In this document: positions 37,005 to 45,796 of the stretch, in pieces
Position numbering within the stretch: the stretch's first letter is position 1
Layout of the letters: the number at the start of each line of letters is the position of its first letter
Origin: CAVWCQ01 sp963753545
Lineage (GTDB): Bacteria; Chloroflexota; Anaerolineae; Aggregatilineales; Aggregatilineaceae
Assembly (NCBI GenBank): GCA_963753545.1
Contig: CAVWCQ010000002.1
Span: forward strand, 275,823-339,822
Length of the DNA stretch: 64,000 nt
Direction: 5' to 3'
Notes under the pieces: model-generated
The model's input: the letters and a program-made list of their open reading frames with translations, nothing else
The model's database searches: none
Told to the model about the DNA's origin: nothing
Made by a program: the position numbers and the translations under genes

Positions 37005-39999
37005 TCAACTCAGCGCAAGCGCGATTGCTTGCTCGGTGGTCATCGTCGCGCCTTTCGCCCATTCCAATTCAAACACGACATCTCCAAGCTGAGCGCGCAG
37101 TCTCGTCAAAGCATCCTCATTTTCTTTCTGGTTTATCTGCTCGACTGGCGCTCCAATGCGAACCCGCAAGGTTTCAGCCGCCGCCAGGAGTTGAACCGCT
37201 TGTTCGTAGCGTTTTTCAATTTCGTCAACATCGGCGATAAATTCAAATGAATAGGCATAGCCTCGCTGAAGGCCTAAATCGTGGCGTATTCGCAAGCGCG
37301 TCGCAGAATAATTCCCTGGCGCGAACATAGTCACCCAGATCATAAGCGGCGCCTCCCAGGTTTTGAATGGCCAGGGCGACGCCACGCCGGTAGCCCAGCG
37401 ATTGGTAGATATCCCGGCATTCGTCGTAATGCCTGCTGAGCTGCCGCATATTCGTGGATTTCCAACAATGCGCCCGCAAGCCGGTTGAGTGCAGTTGCGA
37501 GGTCAAACGGGCTGCTCTAGTTCGCGCCACAGTGCGATGCTCGGAAGACATACTGAACTGCGGCTTGATTCTCGCCTGCATGAAAGGCAATTGTTCCCAG
37601 AACCAGTCTGGCTTTCGCTATGCCAGCCGTATAGGAGATCCGCTCAGCCATCCGGAGCGCTTCTTCAGCCTGTGCCTGCAAATTCGCGAGTTCGCCAGCC
37701 AACTCAGCCAGGTCGCAATACTTCAACCGGGCGTCGATCTCCCCCCGCTGATCGCCGAGCTGCTGAAACAGACTGCTGCGCTTGCTCGAGCACACTGCAA
37801 CCCATAGTCGAAATCGGTGATCGCCGAGGACAGATCAGCCGCAGCCAGCAAGGCGTGTCCCCGCTGGAGCGAAACTGATCCCTGGTGCATCCTCCAATGC
37901 ACGCTGCAGCCAGCGGCGCCCTTCCTGGAAAAAGCCGCCCAGTTCCCAGAAATTCAGGTCCGTGCCCAACTGCGCGACCAAGGCAAGCGCCTGCTCGCGA
38001 TCATGAGCAAGCAACCATTCGAACGCACGTCGCACGTTATCGTGGTCGTCCTGGATGGTACGCAGCCGTTCGGGCAAGCGTCTGCCCGGTCCGGTTCTCT
38101 GCCGCTCGGGAGACGAGTTGTGCATAGTAGCGGGCATGACGTTCCAGCGCATCCGCCTCCTGATCGCTGCCGCGCAACTGCTCCTGCGCAAACTGGCGGA
38201 TGGTCTCGTGCATGCTGTAGCGCCGGCGCTCGGCATCAGCCCCAAAGACCACCAGCGAGTGGTCGACCAGTTCGGCGAGGATCTCGGCGCACGGCTCACC
38301 GGGTGCGCTGACTGCCTCGGCGGCTTCCAAGGTCCACCCACCGGCAAAGACCGCTAATCGGCGCAATACTGAGCGCTCCTGGGCGCTCAAGAGTCCGTAG
38401 GACCAATCGATCAGCGTGTGCAATGTGCGCTGGCGCGGCATGGTTTCGCCCACCTGCCTATTCAGCCAGTCGAAGCGTTGGCCCAGCCGTTCGGCGATCG
38501 CTTCGATGGGCAGCGCGCGGACTTGCGCGGCGGCGATTTCGATCGCCAATGGGATACCGTCGAGCTGTTGGCAGATACGAACGACCGCCAGAACATTCGC
38601 GTCGGTGAGCGTGAAATGCAGCAGCGATTGCGCGGCGCGGTCTGTGAACAGCTGAACCGAGTCAAAGCTCAGCGAGTCCGCAACCGTGAGTCGTTCCGCG
38701 TCATTGATTGCGGGGGTGGCAAATGGTTCCAGCCGTACCACGTGCTCCTCGTGCAAGGTGAAGCGGGATGCGGCTCGTCGCAAGCACAGTCAGCCCCGCG
38801 GCGTCACGGCAGAGCGTTTGGACGAGGCGCGCGCACGCTTTCACCAGGTGTTCGCAATTATCCAGCACCAGGAGCATGGTCTTGTCGCGCAGGTAATCCA
38901 AAATCGCGCCGGTGGACGAGCGACCGGTGTTGGTCGGCAAACGCAACGCCGCTGCGACCGCGTCGTCCACGGACCTTTCATCAGCAACGCCTGCCAATTC
39001 AACAAAGCAGATGTCATGGGCGAAAACGCCTGCCATGCGGTGGGCAACCTCGATCGCCAGGCGAGTCTTGCCGACACCGCCCGGTCCTGCCAATGTCACC
39101 AGCCTGACCGTTCGGCGCGACAGAAGATCGACCAGGCGCGCGGATTCTTGCTGGCGCCCAAAAAAGCGCGTCAGAACGGGCGGCAGAACGGTTTGCGTCG
39201 AATGCGACTCGAACGGCGCGAGGGCGCGGATCTGTTCGGCAAGCGTCACGGTTTCAACGGCCGGCGCCAGGCCAAGTTCGGTTGCCAGCACGCGGCGGCA
39301 TGTTTCGTAGGCATCCAGTGCGGCGCTGCGCTGATCCGCCCGCGCAAGCACGCGCATCAATTGACGATAGGCGGATTCGCTCAGCGGGTCGTATTCGAGC
39401 AGACGGCGGATGGCGCGTTCGGCTTCAGCCAGTTGGCCGGCGCGTTCGTGAAACGCGGCAAGCTGTTCCAGCGCCGACGTCACCTGCAGGCGGAAATGTT
39501 CGCGCTGAATGAGGAGCCAATCGTCGAACTGCTCGCAATCGCCGAGCGAGAATTCTTCCAAAAAATCGCCGCGCACCAATTCGAGCGCCTGTGTCAGCCG
39601 TGCGGCGCATTCGGCGCAATCGTGTTGGTCGGCGTGCGGATGGAGGCGGCAGGCCTCGATCAATGTGCGAAAGCGCGCAACATCCAGTTCATGATCACTG
39701 AGCGGATTGAAGCGCAAGGCGAGCCGATCGCCGATCAGGGGTGGTTGCGCGTCGGAAGCGCTCGTTCCCAGCGCTTTCTGAAGATGCGCCCAGGTGACGC
39801 GGAGATTGTTTTGCGCGGCAGCAGTCGGCAAGTCGGGCCACAGCAAGCCCAGCAAAAATTCACGGCTGTGCGCGTGATCCGACTCGATCAGGAGATAGGC
39901 CAGCAGTCCGATCGCCTTACGGTTGGTGAGGGTGATGGCTCCCAACTGGCGATGCTCGATCTGCAATCGACCCAGTAAAGAAAAAATCAATTCAGACAA
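37005..39999 (-). pseudogene. SARP/AfsR-type regulator with NB-ARC and TPR regions, at least six frameshifts
   Basis: Large signal-transduction regulator of about 1000 residues. The N-terminal winged helix (IFSLLGRLQIEH, LTNRKAIGLLAYLLIE, LLGLLWPD, NNLRVTWAHLQKAL) and the BTAD tetratricopeptide domain (RGDFLEEF, FDDWLLIQREHF, YRQLMRVLARADQRSAALDA) are intact up to about residue 250. An NB-ARC ATPase follows with FFGRQQESARLVDLL, Walker A LAGPGGVGKTRLAIEV and Walker B MLLVLDNCEHL. Frame shifts near 38775, 38085, 37870 and several points below break the rest. The pieces remain collinear: IPLAIEIAAAQVRALPIEAI, YSMHETIRQFAQEQLR, then TPR-like helices (EEALRMAERISYTAGIAKAR, AIQNLGGAAYDLGDYVRARE). 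It is divergent from three SnoaL-like genes and an ABM gene, the most likely targets. Confidence 0.86.
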
Positions 40000-40058
40000 T
40001 ATCGTCCCAAATAATGATGAATTAATGGGGTCTCGTTAAAGTACAAAATATAGCACAG

Positions 40059-40082
40059 CGAACAGAAAACACCATCTGTTCG
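40059..40082. promoter_or_regulatory. Inverted repeat between the SARP gene and the SnoaL cluster
   Basis: CGAACAGA-(8)-TCTGTTCG, perfect eight-base arms, in the 129-base divergent gap. Centre-to-centre arm spacing of 16 bases suits a dimeric regulator. It may control the SnoaL operon, the SARP gene, or both. No clear -35/-10 pair was recognised next to it. Confidence 0.5.
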
Positions 40083-40128
40083 TGTGATTTGATATGGATC
40101 GCAGCCCACACAGAAAAGGAGAATAACC

Positions 40129-40534
40129 ATGTCAACAGAACAGAACAAAGCAGTCGTCCGCCGATTTATGATGGAAGCATTATCCGGTCGCAATATTGGC
40201 GTGGCCGACGAAGTGTTGGCACCCAACTACGTGAACCGCATGACAGGTGCCGACCTGGCTGGCTTCAAGGCGATGCTCACCGGTATGAGCACTGCTCTCT
40301 CCGACGTTCGGTTTGAAATCGATGATCTGGTGGCCGAAGGGGATTCGGTGGTGGCTCGATGGAAGATGGACGGCAACCCACACCGGTTCGCTGATGGGCG
40401 AGACACCCACGGGGAAGCGGATTTCGTCTCGCGGTCTGACGTACTACCGTCTGGTCAACGGCCAGATCGTGGAAGATGACCCGGTGTCGTCGCCCGATCT
40501 GTTGCAGGCACTCGGCATCCAGATGTCCGCATAG
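40129..40534 (+). CDS. SnoaL-like ester cyclase family protein 1, frameshifted
   Basis: Small alpha+beta barrel protein (NTF2-like fold) of the SnoaL/polyketide-cyclase-like group; actual reactions of most members are unknown. The N-terminal helix reads MSTEQNKAVVRRFMMEALSG and is nearly identical to that of SnoaL-3. VLAPNYVNRM, EIDDLVAEGDSVVARWKM follow. Near 40370 the frame shifts; the second frame carries THTGSLMGETPTGKRISSRG, then YYRLVNGQIVEDDPVSSPDL and the terminal LLQALGIQMSA. About 134 residues if rejoined. The ribosome site AAAAGGAG precedes the ATG. First of a run of four small genes. Confidence 0.83.
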
Positions 40535-40559
40535 CCCAGCCGATAGGTGGATTTAGACC

Positions 40560-40595
40560 TAGCGGCCGCCCTTGACTACGCGCAGGCGGCCGCTA
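40560..40595 (+). terminator. GC-rich hairpin between SnoaL-1 and SnoaL-2
   Basis: TAGCGGCCGCC and its exact complement form an 11-base-pair stem around a 14-base loop. The following TATATATA is not a U-run. It may attenuate transcription or protect the upstream message. Both arms contain the eight-base palindrome GCGGCCGC. Confidence 0.55.
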
Positions 40596-40620
40596 TATAT
40601 AGCGCACTAAGGAGAACATC

Positions 40621-41040
40621 ATGGATCACACGAATTCAATACAACGCCTCTACGACTTTATCAACGCTGGTGACATCGACGGTTTCGGCCGACAGCTTGC
40701 CGATGACTTCGTCGAGCACAACGAAATTCCAGGAATCCCGCCGACGAAGGCCGGCGTGGTCCAGTACTTCCAGCTGTTGGTCGCAGCGTTTCCGGACTTT
40801 CGGATGGACGTCGAAGACGTGATTGCGAGCGGCGACAAGGCCGTTGCGCGTGTGCGGGTGACCGGGACGCATAAGGGTGAGTTCATGGGAATACCGGCGA
40901 CCGGCAAATCGGCCGCCGTGGATCTCATCGACATCACTCGTTTTGGCGATGACGGGCTGGCACGCGAGCACTGGGGAGTGGCCGACCAACTCGCTCTGAT
41001 GCAGCAGCTCGGCGTAATCCCGGCGGGGCCTCCGGCATAG
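40621..41040 (+). CDS. SnoaL-like ester cyclase family protein 2
   Basis: Intact 139-residue NTF2-fold protein. Motifs: SIQRLYDFINAGDIDGFGRQ, LADDFVEHNEIPG, FPDFRMDVEDVIASGDKAVA, THKGEFMGIPATGKSAAVDL and the C-terminal EHWGVADQLALMQQLGVIP. The GDKVxxR and TH.G.F.G..PTG patterns are diagnostic for the SnoaL-like group. It shares its last 13 residues and about 20 bases of 3' flank with SnoaL-3. AAGGAG precedes the ATG. Likely cytosolic; substrate unknown. Confidence 0.9.
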   Translation: MDHTNSIQRLYDFINAGDIDGFGRQLADDFVEHNEIPGIPPTKAGVVQYFQLLVAAFPDFRMDVEDVIASGDKAVARVRVTGTHKGEFMGIPATGKSAAVDLIDITRFGDDGLAREHWGVADQLALMQQLGVIPAGPPA

Positions 41041-41091
41041 GCGGGTGCAGGGCGAATCGGCCCAGGAACCCCTTATAAAGGAGAGAATGAA

Positions 41092-41385
41092 ATGGCAATC
41101 AAAGTAATCGTCGAATTACAGGCCAAACCGGGTAAGCGGGCTGAGCTTAAGAATCTGCTCGAAAGCGTTGCGGCGGCGCTTGGGCCGGACGCGCCAGGTT
41201 TCCTGGGCAGCACGCGCTATGAGGTGCTTGACAACCCCGATATCCTGGTTGAGATTGCCGATTGGGCGTCAGCCGAGGTGCGAGCGACGGCGATGCAACT
41301 CGCTATGGCCAACGGTGCCTATGCACCTCTGGGGGAACTGTTAGCCGCGCCATTCAGGGCAACGGTCATTAGGCAGTTGACTTGA
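41092..41385 (+). CDS. ABM-domain protein (antibiotic biosynthesis monooxygenase / YgiN-like)
   Basis: 97-residue ferredoxin-like fold protein of the ABM family. It begins IKVIVELQAKPGKRAELKNL, followed by LESVAAALGPDAPGFLGSTR and LVEIADWASAEVRA. Such proteins act as cofactor-free monooxygenases on quinones or polyketides, or as small detoxification enzymes. AAAGGAG precedes the ATG, 51 bases after SnoaL-2, so the genes are co-transcribed. Pairing of ABM and SnoaL domains suggests action on a common aromatic or polyketide-like compound; this is inference. Confidence 0.87.
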   Translation: MAIKVIVELQAKPGKRAELKNLLESVAAALGPDAPGFLGSTRYEVLDNPDILVEIADWASAEVRATAMQLAMANGAYAPLGELLAAPFRATVIRQLT

Positions 41386-41646
41386 TGCGTTCACCCATCC
41401 AATGCCCTGTAAATACGGGATGCGACTCGCTTTGAATCGCATCCCATACAAGGCGAATGACCATATCGGCAGAAGCCAACGAGCAGAAAGACTGCCGGGC
41501 AAAGCAGACAACGGAGCGCGGCGATTTCGAGCGCAAGCTCGATCAACCGCCTGTTCAATGGTTTTCGCCGGGCCCTTTGCCGTGCAGCTTAGACAGCGTT
41601 TCAACGCAGATCGTCAACCTTACACATTACACAAAGGAGCCACCTC

Positions 41647-42078
41647 ATGTCAACTGAACAGAACAAAGCGTTAGTCCGTCACATGGTGGAGGAAACCTTC
41701 AACCGGGGAAACATTGATCGCTTCGACGAGTTTCTGGCACCTGACTTCGTTGAACGCGAAGTACTACCCCCTGGAATACCGTCTGGTCGAGAAGGCGTCA
41801 AGCAGTTGACTGCCATGTTACGCAGTGCCTTCCCAGACTTCCAAGCCACGATAGAGGATATTATTGCCGAAGGTGACAAGGTGGTCATCCGTCAGACCTG
41901 GACCGGCACCCATACGGGCGAGTTTATGGGCGTTCCGCCAACTGGCAACAGTGTATCCTTTGGCGTGATCGACATCCTCCGCATTGCTGGGGGCAAGTGT
42001 GTGGAACATTGGGGCCAGATGGATAACATGAGCCTGATGCAGCAACTCGGTGTAATCCCAGCCGGGCCTCCGGCTTAG
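41647..42078 (+). CDS. SnoaL-like ester cyclase family protein 3
   Basis: Intact 143-residue SnoaL-like protein. The start MSTEQNKALVRHMVEETFNR parallels SnoaL-1 and the end SLMQQLGVIPAGPPA equals SnoaL-2. Between lie FDEFLAPDFVEREVLPPGIP, FPDFQATIEDIIAEGDKVVI and THTGEFMGVPPTGNSVSFGV. AAAGGAG precedes the ATG. A 261-base gap after the ABM gene carries no supported gene. A terminator-like hairpin follows at 42252. Confidence 0.9.
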   Translation: MSTEQNKALVRHMVEETFNRGNIDRFDEFLAPDFVEREVLPPGIPSGREGVKQLTAMLRSAFPDFQATIEDIIAEGDKVVIRQTWTGTHTGEFMGVPPTGNSVSFGVIDILRIAGGKCVEHWGQMDNMSLMQQLGVIPAGPPA

Positions 42079-42179
42079 CTGGATGCAGGGCGAATCAGCT
42101 GCTTTATCTTTTCGTCTATAGGGTTGCTGATCAATGGTTGACTGACCTTTGAGGGGGAAACGCTGCTCGTTACAGCCTT

Positions 42180-42237
42180 GATACTGCGAGAAATTCTACC
42201 TGATTTCAACGCGGATTGACTTTTTGGCCCCCACAAC
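42180..42237 (+). repeat. Dispersed intergenic repeat family 1, copy c
   Basis: GATACTGCGAGAAATTCTAC, CTGATTTCAACGCGGATTGA and CTTTTTGGCCCCCACAAC in order. It is the most complete copy, lying just upstream of the terminator that ends the SnoaL operon. Confidence 0.65.
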
Positions 42238-42251
42238 ATCATCAGATCAGG

Positions 42252-42279
42252 AAACTGCGTCGGTTTGGCGCAGTTTTTT
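42252..42279 (+). terminator. Intrinsic terminator of the SnoaL operon
   Basis: AAACTGCG and CGCAGTTT pair around a nine-base loop, and the arm runs into TTTTTT. The region separates this plus-strand operon from the convergent minus-strand LacI-4 gene. Between 42280 and 42505 nothing else was recognised. Confidence 0.7.
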
Positions 42280-42505
42280 GTTCTGCGTATCGTGCTTTGG
42301 ATAGCATCTGTTGAACAGGTCAGTTTCTGTAAAAGTAGTGAACCCAAAGGTGAGCATGGGGGTGAAAATGGGATAGCCAGTACAGTGCTAGCTTCCTGGC
42401 CCCTCTCCGCGCTTTTTAACCCCGTCCCGCTCGCCTTCTTTGTCTGGTTTGTCCCGGCAAATCCCTTTTCTATTCGTCCATCATTTCGATTCGCAGTACC
42501 GTAGC

Positions 42506-43549
42506 CTAGCGAGTAGTCATAATCTGCCGAAACAACTCGCGTTCGATCAGGCTGACAGGCAGAACAATATGCTCTGACTCAAGAGGATGGTGATCGATCA
42601 GGTCAATAAGCAGCTGGGTAGCCAACCGCCCTTTCTCAAAGGTAGGCTGGTGAACAGTAGTGAGTGGCGGATAGGTAACGGCACTGGATGCAATATCGTC
42701 GAAGCCAATGATCGAGACCTGTTGGGGCACACCAATACCTAACTCGTAAGCAGCCTTTAGCGCGCCAATAGCGATGATATCGGCCATTGCGACAAGTGCA
42801 GTTGGTTTCCACCGGCTATGCCAGAGGGCATGAAAAGCTTCTCGCCCACCTTCGGCCTCACAATCGCATTCCACCAGATGAACATGGTGATTATCGACCG
42901 TAAGTCCGTATTCCTCTAATGCTCGCAAATAACCCGTCATGCGTCTTTGCAGCGTTCCCGCGTATTCACGGAAATTACCGTGATAGCCGGATCGGATGCC
43001 CAGTATGGTGATACGGCGGTGCCCTTGCTGAAGGGCATAGGACATGGCGAGATAAGCGCCAGTCTCGTCATCGATGTTCACACAGGGGATGCCATCTGTT
43101 GGGTCACTATCTATCATGACGAAGGGGACTCCGCGTTGCTGCAAGACAACCATCGTACCTCGAAAGGTTTCCAGTCCCATCGTCAGAAACCCGTCCACCG
43201 CCGCCCGCACAATAGCCCGGCGCAGGTTTCCTTTAAGCGGCGGAATGAGCATGACAGACATATCCGCCTCATGGCAGGTTTCCCCAACGCCCTCTAGAAA
43301 AGCAAGCGTGTGAGGGTTGCGCGCCATCGGCGGAATAGGCTGTGGAATCAGGATGCCAATACAGCCCGTGCGACGAGTTTTGAGGTTGCTGGCAACGGGA
43401 TCTGGACTGTACCCTAGCTCATCAGCAACCCCCAAAATATGCTGAAGGGTCTCTTCGGAAAGACGTTCGGGATAATTGAAGGCAAATGAGACGGCAGTTT
43501 TGGAGACCCCCGCTTTTTCCGCGATCTCTTTAATCGTGACCTTAGCCAT
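42506..43549 (-). CDS. LacI-family transcriptional regulator (LacI-4)
   Basis: 347-residue LacI/GalR repressor. The head VTIKEIAEKAGVSKTAVSFA has FAFNYPERL in place of the common VLN; the hinge region is PVASNLKTRRTGCIGILIP. The effector domain has ITILGIRSGYHGNF, MADIIAIGALKAAYELGIGV and IIGFDDIASSAVTYPPLTTV. It is the last gene of the minus-strand maltodextrin-type operon and overlaps the GH13 stop by eight bases. The tandem operators upstream of the binding-protein gene are its probable target, giving indirect autoregulation. Confidence 0.93.
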   Translation of the reverse strand: MAKVTIKEIAEKAGVSKTAVSFAFNYPERLSEETLQHILGVADELGYSPDPVASNLKTRRTGCIGILIPQPIPPMARNPHTLAFLEGVGETCHEADMSVMLIPPLKGNLRRAIVRAAVDGFLTMGLETFRGTMVVLQQRGVPFVMIDSDPTDGIPCVNIDDETGAYLAMSYALQQGHRRITILGIRSGYHGNFREYAGTLQRRMTGYLRALEEYGLTVDNHHVHLVECDCEAEGGREAFHALWHSRWKPTALVAMADIIAIGALKAAYELGIGVPQQVSIIGFDDIASSAVTYPPLTTVHQPTFEKGRLATQLLIDLIDHHPLESEHIVLPVSLIERELFRQIMTTR

Positions 43550-44954
43550 CCTTCATATCCGTTGGCACAAGAATGAGCGCAGAACGTTCAGGCATTTGTT
43601 CAATTATAAGTTGTCCTGCTTCTGATAGGAATTTTTGCTTGCTGAGAACATCACTCCAAATTGTGGCCCGCCCTCCCGCCTGCGACAGCGGGATTTGAAC
43701 CTTTTGTAGTTCGTGGCGCGGATTGAGCACAACAATCACCGAGTCCTGCTCCGTAAATCGGTGATAAGCGTATAGCCCATTAAAGGTGCGCAGAGATTCA
43801 AAATCGCCATCCATCAGCGCGGGATTCGTGCGTCGCAGATGGATCAGTTTTTGATAGAGGGAGTGTATGTCCTTGTTCCAGCGTTCTTTCTCCCAGATCA
43901 TCCCCGCCCGGCAGCCGGGATCATTCTCCCCCATCATGCCGATCTCGTCGCCATAGTAAATGCATGGAATGCCCAGATAAGTCATCTGGAACACAACGGC
44001 GTTGGTCACACGCCCAATGTCGCCCCGGCATACTGTCAGGATGCGGGCCGTATCGTGGCTCCCCAGCAGCGTATGGTGATAATGAGCCGTTGGCCCATGT
44101 TCGCGCCGCAGTTCCGCAATTTCGTAATCGAAGTCCTCCGCGTCCATATGATCGAATGCGCAGAAGTCTAAAATCGTGTTGCGCAGGCGATAGTTCATCA
44201 CGCCATCAACCGTATCCCCATACAGCCAGGGTTCTGTACCGCGCCACAGTTCCGCCAGGATATAGGCTTCGGGGTTTGTTCCCGCCACCACTTTCTGGAA
44301 GTCGCGCCAGAAATGCAGCGGTACTTTCCAGGGTACATCCAGCCGCCAGCCGTCAATTCCTTGTTCCAGCCAGTAGCGCGCGACATGCAGCAAATAGTCA
44401 CGCGTCGCCGGGTTTTCCGTGTTCAGCTTGGGTAGGAACGGCGCACCGCCGCAGGTCTGGTAAGACGGCGGATTCATTGTAACCGGATAGGAATCAATAA
44501 AAAACCAATCCTTATAGGCCGATGCTTCACCGTTCTGGCAGACATCCTGGAAGGCCCAAAAACTGTCACCACAGTGATTAAATACAGCATCGAGAACCAG
44601 GCGGATATGGCGCTGTTTCAGATCAGCGATCAATCCGCGAAAGTCTTCAAGCGTTCCTACTGCGGGATCAATCTGAAGATAGTCAGAGGTATCGTAACGA
44701 TGGTTTGATTGTGCTTTAAAAAAGGGAGTGAGGTACAGCGCCGTAATCCCTAACTGCTGCAAATACTCTAATTTCGAGCGTATCCCGGCGATATCGCCTC
44801 CCATAAAATTTTCACGAGTAGGACCACTGTTCCAGGGGACCGTTCCAACGGGATCATTGGTTGGATCGCCGTTACAAAACCGCTCAGGAAAAATCTGGTA
44901 AAAAATGGCTTTGCGCGCCCATTCCGGCGCAGCCGCTCTATTTTTAGCCGCCAT
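43542..44954 (-). CDS. GH13 alpha-amylase-family glycosidase (cyclomaltodextrinase/neopullulanase-like)
   Basis: Cytoplasmic family 13 retaining alpha-glycosidase, 470 residues. Conserved regions: I LDAVFNHCG near 121-129, II GWRLDVPWK with nucleophile Asp206, III ILAELW with acid/base Glu235, IV LLGSHDTARIL with Asp301. The start AIFYQIFPERFCNGD and the PFLPKLNTENPATRDYLL segment are characteristic of cyclomaltodextrinase/neopullulanase-type enzymes, but the N-terminal beta-domain of those enzymes is absent; the protein begins directly at the barrel. It should hydrolyse maltodextrins delivered by the importer encoded upstream. Confidence 0.93.
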   Translation of the reverse strand: MAAKNRAAAPEWARKAIFYQIFPERFCNGDPTNDPVGTVPWNSGPTRENFMGGDIAGIRSKLEYLQQLGITALYLTPFFKAQSNHRYDTSDYLQIDPAVGTLEDFRGLIADLKQRHIRLVLDAVFNHCGDSFWAFQDVCQNGEASAYKDWFFIDSYPVTMNPPSYQTCGGAPFLPKLNTENPATRDYLLHVARYWLEQGIDGWRLDVPWKVPLHFWRDFQKVVAGTNPEAYILAELWRGTEPWLYGDTVDGVMNYRLRNTILDFCAFDHMDAEDFDYEIAELRREHGPTAHYHHTLLGSHDTARILTVCRGDIGRVTNAVVFQMTYLGIPCIYYGDEIGMMGENDPGCRAGMIWEKERWNKDIHSLYQKLIHLRRTNPALMDGDFESLRTFNGLYAYHRFTEQDSVIVVLNPRHELQKVQIPLSQAGGRATIWSDVLSKQKFLSEAGQLIIEQMPERSALILVPTDMKDG

Positions 44955-44958
44955 GTAG

Positions 44959-45795
44959 TTAACCCTTTACCCCCGATTGGGCAATACTTTCAATAAACCA
45001 GCGCTGACCGAATAAGAACACAATTAGCGTGGGGAGTGTCGCGGTCACGGTCCCTGCCATGAGCAGTGTCCACTGTGTGCTGTAGCGTCCCCGGAACATA
45101 GCTAATCCCAACTGCACGGTCCGCATATCGGGATCGTTGGTCACAACCAGCGGCCACAAAAAATCATTCCAGGCAAACATGAAGGCGAAGATGGCAAGCG
45201 TCGCAATTCCTGGTCCCGACAGGGGGAGGATAATCCGCCACCAGATGCCCAGGCGACTTGAACCGTCAATCATCGCTGCATCGTCTAGTTCGGTTGGAAT
45301 GCCTTGATAATACTGCCTCAGCAAAAAGATACCGAACGCGCTCACCATTCGGGGAATGATTAAAGCCTTATAACTGTCCATCCAATCCAGGTGCTGGATA
45401 ATAAGATAAGATGGGATCAGAATGACATGGAAGGGAACCATCATCGTTCCGAGGAAGATCAGGAACAGCGCCTCTTTGCCTGGAAATTTCAGGCGCGCGA
45501 AAGCATAGGCCGCCAGCGACGAAAAGAGAACTTGCCCGATCACAATCCCCGCCGTCATGATAGCAGTATTCAGGTAGTAGCGACCAAATGAGGCGGCTTC
45601 CCACGCTTTGGTATAGTTGCGCCACTCAAACGTATTCGGAATTAAATAGGGCCTCGTATGGATTAACTCGACTGGCTTCAGAGATAGCGTAACCATCCAT
45701 AAAAAGGGAACCAGCATCACCACGGCGCCGGCGATCAGAATTAGATGGATCAGCGCTCTACCCGTAAAGTTTCGTAAGTGTGCCGCAGCGTTCAT
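44959..45795 (-). CDS. Sugar ABC transporter permease (MalG type)
   Basis: CUT1 permease of about 278 residues with six membrane segments. The start at 45795 (MNAAAHLRNFTGRALIHLIL) is preferred because it comes directly after the upstream permease stop; an in-frame extension to 45852 would overlap that gene by 56 bases. The EAA loop reads LDDAAMIDGSSRLGIWWRIILPL and the protein ends ESIAQSGVKG. It lies four bases before the GH13 gene. Confidence 0.92.
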   Translation of the reverse strand: MNAAAHLRNFTGRALIHLILIAGAVVMLVPFLWMVTLSLKPVELIHTRPYLIPNTFEWRNYTKAWEAASFGRYYLNTAIMTAGIVIGQVLFSSLAAYAFARLKFPGKEALFLIFLGTMMVPFHVILIPSYLIIQHLDWMDSYKALIIPRMVSAFGIFLLRQYYQGIPTELDDAAMIDGSSRLGIWWRIILPLSGPGIATLAIFAFMFAWNDFLWPLVVTNDPDMRTVQLGLAMFRGRYSTQWTLLMAGTVTATLPTLIVFLFGQRWFIESIAQSGVKG

Positions 45796-45796
45796 G

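Noticed and set aside
38686..39978. Long plus-strand open frame (430 codons)
   Set aside because: Antisense to the SARP/NB-ARC gene; an artefact of its codon bias.
40560..40595. GCGGCCGC pair as a cloning scar
   Set aside because: The two sites are the arms of a natural-looking hairpin between adjacent genes and the loop and flanks are not vector-like.
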